Shown piece by piece: positions 24,275 to 32,486 of a stretch of 47,064 nt of DNA. The notes below the pieces were generated by a model. It was not told the DNA's origin. It did no database searches and was given only the letters and a program-made list of their open reading frames with translations. Source of the stretch: Microcaldota archaeon (lineage in GTDB: Archaea; Micrarchaeota; Micrarchaeia; Anstonellales; Anstonellaceae); NCBI GenBank assembly GCA_018304295.1, contig JAGVWK010000020.1, positions 1 through 47,064 on the forward strand, written 5' to 3'. The position numbers were made by a program, and so were the translations under genes. How positions within the stretch are numbered: the first letter of the stretch is position 1; the number at the start of each line of letters is the position of its first letter.

Positions 24275-25866
24275 ACCGCACTCTTATGCGCAACAAGTTC
24301 GCATCAGACCTGCTTTCGCAATTCAGGGGCGACAAGGCACAGCCTCGCATAGCGGCCCAAAACAGATTCGTCGAAGTGTACCTAAATGGCAGATATCACG
24401 GGGTATATTTGCTTATGGAAAGCGCAGGGTCCGACATGCTCAATTTCAAAAATTCCGACGCAACCTCCGCTTACCCGCCTCTTATGTTCAAGCCGGAGAA
24501 CGGGGATGCAAACTACCTTCCAACAAGCACCTGCCTTGTGTGCTACCCTTCGATTTACAACGATTCCCCATATGGGCTTGAGCCAAAATACAAGGACGAG
24601 AACAAAGTTGCAGGGTGGCACAGCGGATATTCGCAGGTTTATCCAAGCCCAAAAAAATACGGGGAAACGTTCGCGCCACTTGACGAATTCGTGAAATTTG
24701 CGGCAACTTCCAGCGATGCAGAATTCAACAGCAGGATAGGCAGCCGGCTGGATGCGCAAAGCTACCTTGATGCATGGCTGCTTCTGAACTTCATAGACAA
24801 CAGCGATGCCGCGGAAATAAACAAGCTTATGGCGCGCCGCGGCGGGAGTGGCGAGCGCTGGTTTGTGCTGCCTTATGATTTTGACCTAACCCTTGGCTGG
24901 GGATACCAGTACCTGCGCATCACAACGCGCGATGAAACAGGCTGGACGTCCAATAACCTCTTTTGCAGGCTGATGAAAAACAGCGAATACCAAAAGCACT
25001 TCCTGCTACGCTGGCAGCAGCTTAGGACCAGCGGCACAATTTCCGAGAAAAACCTCTTTTCAATGCTGGACTCAAGCGCATTGCTGCTTGCAGACGCACA
25101 AAGGCGCAACTACGAGCGCTTTCCCATTACCAATGAAACTTACACCAACCCAAGTGATTTCAATGCCGAAATTGCCAGCGCGAAAAATTGGCTGCGCAGC
25201 CGCATAGCATGGATGGACAATATGCTCTCATCAGATAATGGCTCTCTTGTGCAGCTTTCCTGCCCTGACCCAAATCCCAGCTCAACATTTTCAATTTCCC
25301 AAAACAGCAAAAACTGGTGCGAAAAAGTCCTGTTTTCAAAAGGGAAACCCGAATGCAGCCGCCCTGATTTCTCTTTCAATGATTCCTATGCATATTATGT
25401 GTTCCTTGATACCGCAGCACAAGGGGGCAACATCGGCGGGGCACAAAAAAGCCTGCTGTTTTCAGACCTGAACAGCGTGATGGCAGGCAACCAAACGCAT
25501 CTCTTCATATTCATAAACAGCCCTGTTTTCCTTGCTGGCAACGACAGGTACGCCATGTTTTCAAGCCCTTCCACAATCCCCCCAAACAATTTCTACAAGG
25601 AAATAATGCCCGTTCTCTTAGCTCTCAACAAGAACAACAAGCAGGGCCACATAATCTCAATAGGGGACTCAACCGGCAGCCTGTTTTACGACAACTATGC
25701 AGGCATTGATTTCATTGCAACCGGCTTTAGCTCAAAAGGCGAAAATCTTGGGCTCAACGCATCAGTTTTGCAGCAGGAAGCCCGGTTCATGCCGCTCAAC
25801 GAGGGCGGAAACCCTATCGGAAAAAACATCCGTGATTTCTCGCCAGTCTATTGGCTGGAAAAATAA
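24232..25866 (+). CDS. CotH kinase domain, C-terminal part of the giant protein after a frameshift
   Basis: The frame opens with MPSSKEWVLEGSTIDRTLMR, the middle of a CotH domain, and goes on with NRFVEVYLNGRYHGVYLLME and the metal-binding WFVLPYDFDLTLGWG. The end of the domain contains WLRSRIAWMDNML. A C-terminal region of about 200 residues follows that I do not recognise (DLNSVMAGNQTHLFIFINSP, HIISIGDSTGSLFYD). The ATG at 24232 is probably not a real start: it has no ribosome-binding site and lies inside the domain. Adding one base near 24231 joins it to the upstream frame as KYA-x-PSSKEW. Confidence 0.75.
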   Translation: MPSSKEWVLEGSTIDRTLMRNKFASDLLSQFRGDKAQPRIAAQNRFVEVYLNGRYHGVYLLMESAGSDMLNFKNSDATSAYPPLMFKPENGDANYLPTSTCLVCYPSIYNDSPYGLEPKYKDENKVAGWHSGYSQVYPSPKKYGETFAPLDEFVKFAATSSDAEFNSRIGSRLDAQSYLDAWLLLNFIDNSDAAEINKLMARRGGSGERWFVLPYDFDLTLGWGYQYLRITTRDETGWTSNNLFCRLMKNSEYQKHFLLRWQQLRTSGTISEKNLFSMLDSSALLLADAQRRNYERFPITNETYTNPSDFNAEIASAKNWLRSRIAWMDNMLSSDNGSLVQLSCPDPNPSSTFSISQNSKNWCEKVLFSKGKPECSRPDFSFNDSYAYYVFLDTAAQGGNIGGAQKSLLFSDLNSVMAGNQTHLFIFINSPVFLAGNDRYAMFSSPSTIPPNNFYKEIMPVLLALNKNNKQGHIISIGDSTGSLFYDNYAGIDFIATGFSSKGENLGLNASVLQQEARFMPLNEGGNPIGKNIRDFSPVYWLEK

Positions 25867-25876
25867 CAAAAATATG

Positions 25877-25886
25877 TTTTTATATC
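25877..25886 (+). promoter_or_regulatory. TATA box before the membrane protein gene
   Basis: TTTTTATATC lies just after the CotH stop and about 40 bases before the ATG at 25923. The gene can therefore be transcribed on its own with a short leader. Confidence 0.55.
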
Positions 25887-25922
25887 TAACTTCGCAAATC
25901 TCCACCTGCGGGGCGACCACCA

Positions 25923-27625
25923 TGAATGAATCTGCAAAAAAATATTTAATTTATGCCTTTTTTCTTCTTGTTTCAATCCTGCCATTTTTGCCCTATATTG
26001 ACAAACACGTTGTGCAGACAATGACCGAGCTTTCCTTCCATCCGGACTGGATCGTAAAAATGCTAAGCCACACCTGGACGCAGAGCGTGTTCTCCGGAAT
26101 TCAAACAATAAGCAGCATGTGGTTCCTTCCGATTGCATTCATTTTTTCCATCGGACCCTCGCCCCAGCTCACTTTCTTTTTCTTCTCAGTGCTGCACATT
26201 TTCACTGCAATCGCGGGCTCTTACCTTCTTTTTAACGCAATTTTCAGCCAAAAGGATTATCCCCTATTTGCAGCCCCGGCACTGCTCTATGGCTTCAGCC
26301 TCTACGTGATATCAGGCATTGGCGGCTCGCTTGGCGTAATCTCGTGGTACTGTTTTTTCCCTCTTTACATGTGGCTTTTCCTGAAATACGGCGAAAAAAA
26401 GAACCCCCTCGTCTTCCTTGCGCTTTGCCTGCTTCCGGCGCTTTTGGCAGGCACAAACCTCTCAATAACAATAATATACGAATCGTTCTCCCTGATTTTC
26501 CTGCTGTTTCTGGCATGGCACCAAAAACTCGGCGCAGCCTCTCACCTGCGCACCTTTGCCCTGACGAATTTTATCGCGCTGCTGCTTTGCGCCTTTTGGA
26601 TCCTGCCCCAGTATTTCCTTTTTTCCGATACGCCCATAGTGGACCAGGTGCTCGGCTCGGAGCTATTTTACAATTCAAGGACAACCGTGCTTTCCATTCT
26701 CAGCTTTACGCCTGACTGGAGTTTTTTTGGAGGCTTCAAGGACCACAAATACAATTTCTTTTCAGATTACTACAGGCTTCCTCTTGTAATCGGCGCGACG
26801 TTTGCCATCCTTGTGCTTGCAGCAAGCGCGCTGCTTCACAAACAGGCCCGCGCAACCCCAATTTTTGCTGCGCTTGTTTTCTGTTTTGCGGTCGCAATGG
26901 TTGTAGGGTTCAACCCCAATTTCATAAGCTCCCACATCTTCAAGTTCTTTTTTGACAGCTTTTCGCTCTTCCGCATATTCCGCAACACCGGCAAGTTCAT
27001 GGGAGTGGCATGTTTTTCAATGGCCCTGCTGCTTGCATGCCTGCTGCAGCAGAAAAGCAAAAGGCAAGGCCATGCAGTTGCAGTACTGCTGGTTTTGCTT
27101 GGCGGCATAGTGGCATTCCCCATGCTTAATGGCGAAATATTCAACCCAGTAATAGTCGTAAAGGAGCTGCCTGCGTATTGGGCTGAATTTGGCAACTACT
27201 CGCAGGCATTTGGAGAAAATGACAGGATATTGGTGGGACGGGCACCGTTATGCCTTCCCCTCATCCCTTTTGAACGCAGTATCCCCCGCCGCCTTTTATT
27301 CCTCAAGCCCAGTAAAAGGCGTAAGGACGCGCGATTTCAACGCCTACCTGTTTGGCAACTACCTGAATCACGACATACGCAAAATCGCCCAATTTGCAGG
27401 CTACAGCCACGTTCTTGTGCGCAAGGACAGCGACTGGCAATTCTACGATTCCGAGCCTCCGGAAAAAACAATGGCCTACTTTTCCAGCTTTCAAATGCAG
27501 CCTTATGCAAGCTTTGGCAATGCGCTTTTCCTATACAAGCTAGGCCAATTCAACATGATTTATTCCGCAGACAAGGCAGTGGAATACAGCTCAATGCACG
27601 ACTTGTTCTCAAAAATGGAGCGTGA
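25923..27625 (+). CDS. Large multi-pass membrane protein (YfhO/GT-C-like), N-terminal part before a frameshift
   Basis: The first about 435 residues hold roughly eleven hydrophobic segments separated by short loops. They include a family-like loop LFRIFRNTGKFMGVACFSM, reminiscent of YfhO-type and arabinofuranosyltransferase-like GT-C proteins. Near 27235 the reading becomes unrelated and Arg/Pro-rich up to the stop at 27625, while the expected exterior domain continues one base out of phase at 27189-28124. The intact protein would be about 733 residues. I start at ATG 25923 after the TATA box; the open frame upstream is antisense or overlapping noise. It may transfer sugars from polyprenyl-phosphate donors outside the membrane, which is inferred. 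Confidence 0.65.
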
Positions 27626-28124
27626 GCAAGACAAATCCGCGTTCTTTGCGCAAAACGGCACTGCCCTGCCCTTCACCCCGCAGCAATGCACGCTGGATTA
27701 CATAGAAAAGCGCAGCCCTGCAGAAACGCACATAGGCGTCTCAGGCTCCAACTGCGCGCTGGTTTACCTCCAATCCTTTGATGCCAACTGGAGAGCATAC
27801 GTTTCGCAAAAAAAGCCTGCCAACATGCTTGAAATAATAACAAGCGCGCCGATAAGCGAGGAAAACCATATCATGGCAAACGGCTTTGCAAACGCATGGC
27901 TTATTCAAAAGGAATGCAAAAACTCCTGCAATGTGGCGCTTTTCTATTACCCTGAATTTTACTACCAGCTGGGCTTGCATGTTTCCCTTGCAACACTGCT
28001 GAGCCTAATCGCATATGCACTTTGGAAATCCAAGGGCTATCCTGTATCTATTCCCGCTGCGCGAACAAAACAAGCAGCTGGCGGTTGCGGAAAAGTGGCG
28101 CAAACGGATAAACCGCCCCCCTGA
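27189..28124 (+). CDS. Exterior C-terminal domain of the membrane protein after a frameshift
   Basis: The meaningful part starts near 27235 with DGHRYAFPSSLLNAVSPAAF and continues through a soluble domain (FNAYLFGNYLNHDIRKIAQF, YSHVLVRKD) to a C-terminal membrane helix (VSLATLLSLIAYALW). The TTG at 27189 and the residues before 27235 are a shadow of the upstream frame. Removing one G from the GGG run at about 27235-27237 joins the two parts as RILVDGHRYAFP. The 3' end overlaps the convergent FkbM gene by 77 bases. Confidence 0.65.
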   Translation: MATTRRHLEKMTGYWWDGHRYAFPSSLLNAVSPAAFYSSSPVKGVRTRDFNAYLFGNYLNHDIRKIAQFAGYSHVLVRKDSDWQFYDSEPPEKTMAYFSSFQMQPYASFGNALFLYKLGQFNMIYSADKAVEYSSMHDLFSKMEREQDKSAFFAQNGTALPFTPQQCTLDYIEKRSPAETHIGVSGSNCALVYLQSFDANWRAYVSQKKPANMLEIITSAPISEENHIMANGFANAWLIQKECKNSCNVALFYYPEFYYQLGLHVSLATLLSLIAYALWKSKGYPVSIPAARTKQAAGGCGKVAQTDKPPP

Positions 28125-28869
28125 GCAATTTTACCTTCAGCAGGCCGCTGGTTTTTATCGCATAAGACGGGTGCGCTGCGCACAGCGGGCTTGGATGCAT
28201 CTCAACTTTGAACCCCTCTGCCTCCAGCCTTTGCGCAATTAAACCTGGCTCCCCTTTTGCAGCGTGTATCTCTGCGACGATTTTCTTTATGCGCTTCAAG
28301 ACCGCGCTGTCAATTGCCCTGAAAACCCCAAATTCGCTGCCTTCAATGTCCATTTTGAGCAAATCAATGTCCCCATGCTCTTTTACAATGCTTTCTATAG
28401 TGGTTGTTTCAACGTGCGTTTTTTTCACGTGGCTCTCGCATGCAATCGCGGAATGACCGGAGCTGGTGGCTGCCTCGTAAAAATCAATGCCGTTTTCATC
28501 TGCCCAGAGCGCCTTGTTTATCGCAGTTACATTGCCAATGCTGTTTTGGCTGATATTCTCGCGCAGCAAGTCGTAGTTTCCGGCGCTGGGCTCAACCGAA
28601 ACGACCTTGCGCGCAAAAACTGACGCAAGCATTGAGAATAGCCCCACGTGCGCGCCTGCATCCACAACCAGTTTTCCCCTGAAGTTCACCAGTTCAAATT
28701 CGCTCTTGTACTCATATTCCCTATTGAGCAAAACGTCCTTTATTGCAATAAAAAGCTCTTCATCCGGCACGCGAGCGTGCATTTTCTTCCCTTCAGCCTC
28801 AAACCCGATTTTTATCACATTGTTCCTTATGCCCAAAAACCCGTTCACTGCAGATTGCGCCAACCCCAT
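28048..28869 (-). CDS. FkbM family methyltransferase
   Basis: This 273-residue protein has the SAM-binding block LVVDAGAHVGLFSMLAS, VSVEPSAGNYDLLREN and the diagnostic IDLLKMDIEGSEFGVFRAID of FkbM enzymes. These O-methylate sugars or natural products and are common in glycan clusters. A hydrophobic C-terminal stretch (LLRGAVYPFAPLF) may touch the membrane. TATAAA-like CATAAAAAATC about 40 bases upstream on the minus strand may give it its own promoter. Confidence 0.85.
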   Translation of the reverse strand: MGLAQSAVNGFLGIRNNVIKIGFEAEGKKMHARVPDEELFIAIKDVLLNREYEYKSEFELVNFRGKLVVDAGAHVGLFSMLASVFARKVVSVEPSAGNYDLLRENISQNSIGNVTAINKALWADENGIDFYEAATSSGHSAIACESHVKKTHVETTTIESIVKEHGDIDLLKMDIEGSEFGVFRAIDSAVLKRIKKIVAEIHAAKGEPGLIAQRLEAEGFKVEMHPSPLCAAHPSYAIKTSGLLKVKLLRGAVYPFAPLFRNRQLLVLFAQRE

Positions 28870-28916
28870 AAAACCAACATCATTTCATGCCCAGATTTTT
28901 TATGCCTTGCGATTTT

Positions 28917-29984
28917 TCAAAATGGCGCCTCAATTATCTTCTGGAAGCCCTTCGCGCTTTTCTCCCAGCTGAAATTCCTGCTCCACTCAAGGCAGTTTTC
29001 CCCAAGCTCCCTTCTCCGCTTTCCATCCTGCAGCATTTTTACGGCAGCATCTGCCATTGCATCCGGGTTGCACTCCACCAGCACCCCAGTCTTGCCGTCC
29101 ACTATGGAATCGCGCAAGCCGTCAATGCCGTACCCTACGCAGGGCGTCCCAAAAGAGTTCGCCTCTATAACAACAAGCCCCCACCCTTCGCGCACGCCCG
29201 GCACAAGAAGAAGGCTGGCGCTTTTGAGGATTTCCACTTTCCTTTGCTGCGCCACTTTCCCAAGCACCTGCACGTATTCCGGGGCATTTTTTCCAATCTC
29301 CTCCCTCAGGTACCCCTCGCCCATTATAATCCCCTGCATGCTTGGGATTTTTTCATGGATCTTCTTCATTGCAGCAAGCGCATCATCAGGCTTTTTCGCC
29401 CTTTTAAGCCTGCCCAAAAAAACAACAAGGGGCTCTTTTTGCTTTGGAGGCATTTTTTCAAGCGGCTTTATGCTTGAGCCGCTCAAAACCACGCCCACAT
29501 CAAAAAATCCCATTTCCTCCAGCTCTTTTTTGAAAGACTCCGTAACCGTAATCGTTTTTGTTTTCCTGTACATGCGGATAAAAAACGGCTCAAGCATCTT
29601 CCCTATTTTTGAAAAAGGGAACGCAACCTCAAGGTCCCAGAATTCCCGCGCCATCTGGTGTATGAAAAATATTTTTTTCCCCTTTACATACATGGGCGTG
29701 AAAAAAGGGAGTGTGTTGCACTCATCCACCACAATGTCAACTTTTCCCCTGAATCTTCTAAAGTATTCCCAAAAAGCCCAAAAATAAACAGTAAGGAAAT
29801 TCCCCCTGCGGATAACGTTTATACCGTCATATCGCTCTTCTTTTTTGCATCCGGGGAAAGCCGATGAGAACTGCCATACCTCGTGCGTTTTGGCAAGGTG
29901 GCGCAGCGTCTCATATGTGTTGATTTCAGCGCCGCCCGCAGATGGGTTTTTTATGTCCCTCCAATTCAAAAGAAGTATCCTCAT
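28917..29984 (-). CDS. Glycosyltransferase, GT4 family
   Basis: This 355-residue GT-B protein begins MRILLLNWRDIKNPSAGGAE, a common GT4 start. It has VVFLGRLKRAKKPDDAL, IIMGEGYLREEI and VREGWGLVVIEANSFGTP with the E-x7-E motif. It probably adds a sugar to the lipid-linked glycan in the cytoplasm. It overlaps the upstream GT2 gene by four bases. Confidence 0.88.
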   Translation of the reverse strand: MRILLLNWRDIKNPSAGGAEINTYETLRHLAKTHEVWQFSSAFPGCKKEERYDGINVIRRGNFLTVYFWAFWEYFRRFRGKVDIVVDECNTLPFFTPMYVKGKKIFFIHQMAREFWDLEVAFPFSKIGKMLEPFFIRMYRKTKTITVTESFKKELEEMGFFDVGVVLSGSSIKPLEKMPPKQKEPLVVFLGRLKRAKKPDDALAAMKKIHEKIPSMQGIIMGEGYLREEIGKNAPEYVQVLGKVAQQRKVEILKSASLLLVPGVREGWGLVVIEANSFGTPCVGYGIDGLRDSIVDGKTGVLVECNPDAMADAAVKMLQDGKRRRELGENCLEWSRNFSWEKSAKGFQKIIEAPF

Positions 29985-30718
29985 TTTCCCACTCTGTCAT
30001 AGTATTTCAGCACCTTAAGCCGGTACCATATTGCCATCGTATCCCAGAAAATCCAGAATATCTGCCTTACATCCACCCCGCTGCCAAAATCAATTCCGTA
30101 TTTAAGCTCAATTGGCGCGTCCTTTATATGAAACCCCCCGTAACGCGCAAGCACCAAAAGCTCCAAATCATACGCATATTTTTTCACAAGCATTTTTGGC
30201 ACCGCATGCTCAAGCACCTCCCTGCGGAAGAGCTTCATCCCAACCTGCGTGTCTGAAACAGGAAGCTGGAAAAGCACGAAATTAAGAATAAGGTAGCCGC
30301 GCGAGAGGATTTTTCTTAAAAGCGGGTATTTCACAATTGACTTGGGATGGTTTTTGCTGCCTATTATGACGTCCGCGCGGAACCGTTCCATGTACTCAAG
30401 GAACCTAGGTATTTGTGAGGGGGGCAAATCCGTGTCCGCATCAGCAAAAAGCACAAGCGCCCCCGTGGAGTGCCGAAATCCTTCCAGCAGTGCCCCGCCC
30501 TTCCCAATATTTTGCTTCAAATCCACAACGCGCGCCTGTGGGGTTTCCTTTGCAAACTTCTCAAGCTCCAGCAGCGTGTTATCCCTGCTGCCATCATTTA
30601 CAAGCACTATTTCAAAATCAAGCCCTGCGCCTTGCAATGCGGCTTTCAGCTCTGCTAAGGAAGTTCCGAGGATTTTTTCCTTGTTATACGCAGGCACTAT
30701 TACAGAAAGAGAAACCAT
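29981..30718 (-). CDS. Dolichyl-phosphate-sugar synthase-like glycosyltransferase, GT2
   Basis: This 245-residue protein has the DPM1-like layout: LSVIVPAYNKEKIL, FEIVLVNDGSRDNT, IGKGGALLEGF and the metal site LFADADTDLPP. SDTQVGMKLFRREVLEH follows. Enzymes of this type load a hexose onto dolichyl phosphate, giving the lipid-phosphate donor used outside the membrane. The neighbouring multi-pass proteins are candidate users of that donor. It overlaps the GT4 gene by four bases and follows the membrane protein gene by one base. Confidence 0.85.
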   Translation of the reverse strand: MVSLSVIVPAYNKEKILGTSLAELKAALQGAGLDFEIVLVNDGSRDNTLLELEKFAKETPQARVVDLKQNIGKGGALLEGFRHSTGALVLFADADTDLPPSQIPRFLEYMERFRADVIIGSKNHPKSIVKYPLLRKILSRGYLILNFVLFQLPVSDTQVGMKLFRREVLEHAVPKMLVKKYAYDLELLVLARYGGFHIKDAPIELKYGIDFGSGVDVRQIFWIFWDTMAIWYRLKVLKYYDRVGK

Positions 30719-30719
30719 T

Positions 30720-32429
30720 TTACCCCCCGGTATTATACACGCTTAGGCATCCCGAAGATTTTAAAGCGGTTCGGTTTGCCGCAACCCACCCGTATATGCC
30801 GTTACCAAGAAAACATCTGTCAACTATTATGCGCGAAACGCCTTCATTTTTCAGGCATGGGATGCTCTGCGCAGCAAGGCACTTTGTGTAATTTTCAGAG
30901 GAAAGCATTGTGCTGCTGAAATCAAGCGGGCTTACGCCCATTTGTATTTTCCCTTGGCCGAATTTGCCTGCCGGATTTGCAATCCTGCCGTCCAGCCCGA
31001 ATGCAAGCGACCAAGTGTAACTGTTGTAGACGCTCCAAGGAAGGTATATTGTCGTTCCATTTTGCGCCGCAAGCAAGGAAATTTCCATGTATTCCTGAGG
31101 GTATGTGCCGGGCATTAATTGCCCGGCAAGCCCAATTGCAACATAATTGCACGCAATTGCAAAAACTATCAGCAGCGCAGGCAAAATCCATCCCAATTTG
31201 CGCTTGCCTGCCAGCATGTGCGCCCCTGCAGGAGCAAGAAGCGCGTATGCGCACACAACAAGCTCTGCCCATTTGTTGGAATCCCTGAACCCCACAAAGA
31301 ACTGCACATTTTGGAAAAGCCAGTCAAACGCCCACCCCGTCCACGGATGGGAAATTCCGGTTGCAACAAGCACCCCGGCAATCCATCCGAATGCAAGCGC
31401 AAGGTGCAGCGGGTTTTTTGGATTCTGGAGGACTGCAAATGCAGACAGGCACATAAGAACTGCCACGAATGCTATTGCCGCCCATCTCCACACTTCTTTT
31501 GGAATGAAATCCGCTGGAGGGTAATTATATGCCAGCTTCATCGAGCTCTCCCTCCATGAGCCATACATAGCAGCCGATTTGAAAAGCGTGTTCATTCCTA
31601 TGGACGCCTTTGGAGTGAAGAACTCGGCATGCGAAGGGTCAATGCTTGAAAGCAGCGCAGGCTTTGGGAGCGCAAAATAAGGCGCAATCCAGTAAGCATT
31701 GAAAAGCAAAAACATTGCTGCGAATTGCATATACGGGATTGCAAGCTTTTCCCTGCGTGTGCAAAAGAGCGCGTGCAGCGCAAAATAACCCCCCACCAGC
31801 AGCGCGTTCATTACAAGCCCCTGTATCTGAAGGTTAAGCAGCGTGAGGCAGAGCACAGGCTGCCATGCGCTTGAAAGCGCAGGCGTTGCAAGGAATTTTT
31901 TCGCAAAATAAAGCGTGATCGGAAGGGACGCAAGCGAGAGCACCATGAGGAACTGCCCCATCATTATCCTCTCGTACACGAAAGGGGAGAAAAACATTAT
32001 TGCAGCCGAAAGCAGGTAAATAGCCCTTGGCTTTTCTCTGAAAAACATGAAAAGCCCTGTTGAGCCAAGAATAAAAATAAACAAGAAAAAAATCCTTGAG
32101 AACATTGCGGACGCGCCCTGCCCCAAAAGCAGCACAAAGGGCAGCTGGGGAAGCAGGAAAGGAATCCACCTAAATCCCGCCCCATCCTGCCCGTACACAT
32201 CCATGAAGTTCGTGAAGGGCGTCATGTCAATGGAAGTTCCGCTCCAGTCAAGGTAGATGAATTCCCCGGCGGAAAAAAATAACGGGTGCAAAATCGCAAG
32301 GCATGCGATAATTCCGGGAAGGACTGCCCACAATATTTCGCAAACGGAGGCTTTGGCTGCAAAAGGCAGGCTCCTTTGCTGCCTGCACATTTCCACTATC
32401 CAGCTGATAGCACCTTCTTTTTTTTTCAT
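30720..32429 (-). CDS. Large multi-pass membrane protein with exterior C-terminal domain
   Basis: This 569-residue protein has about a dozen hydrophobic segments, then a soluble C-terminal part (NGTTIYLPWSVYNSYTW, SRIIVDRCFLGNGIYGWVA). The loop FVGFRDSNKWAELVV matches in position the RNTGKF loop of the protein at 25923. The two are probably distant paralogues of a GT-C-like or YfhO-like family. I start at ATG 32429 because an AT-rich box lies about 28 bases upstream; the frame stays open beyond that but runs into the divergent flippase gene. The next gene follows directly, so it likely heads an operon with the DPM-like GT2 and the GT4. Confidence 0.7.
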   Translation of the reverse strand: MKKKEGAISWIVEMCRQQRSLPFAAKASVCEILWAVLPGIIACLAILHPLFFSAGEFIYLDWSGTSIDMTPFTNFMDVYGQDGAGFRWIPFLLPQLPFVLLLGQGASAMFSRIFFLFIFILGSTGLFMFFREKPRAIYLLSAAIMFFSPFVYERIMMGQFLMVLSLASLPITLYFAKKFLATPALSSAWQPVLCLTLLNLQIQGLVMNALLVGGYFALHALFCTRREKLAIPYMQFAAMFLLFNAYWIAPYFALPKPALLSSIDPSHAEFFTPKASIGMNTLFKSAAMYGSWRESSMKLAYNYPPADFIPKEVWRWAAIAFVAVLMCLSAFAVLQNPKNPLHLALAFGWIAGVLVATGISHPWTGWAFDWLFQNVQFFVGFRDSNKWAELVVCAYALLAPAGAHMLAGKRKLGWILPALLIVFAIACNYVAIGLAGQLMPGTYPQEYMEISLLAAQNGTTIYLPWSVYNSYTWSLAFGLDGRIANPAGKFGQGKIQMGVSPLDFSSTMLSSENYTKCLAAQSIPCLKNEGVSRIIVDRCFLGNGIYGWVAANRTALKSSGCLSVYNTGG

Positions 32430-32453
32430 AACAACCGGATTAACTTCCCACAA

Positions 32454-32466
32454 TTTTATTTTAAAC
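32454..32466. promoter_or_regulatory. Bidirectional TATA region between membrane protein and flippase genes
   Basis: TTTTATTTTAAAC is centred about 28 bases from the minus-strand ATG at 32429 and 26 bases from the plus-strand ATG at 32487. Both transcripts would be leaderless. Neither start has a ribosome-binding site. Confidence 0.55.
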
Positions 32467-32486
32467 CAATCTGCGCATACACCTGC

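Noticed and set aside
28648-29787. A 379-residue plus-strand frame
   Set aside because: It is antisense to the FkbM and GT4 genes, which have full family motifs.
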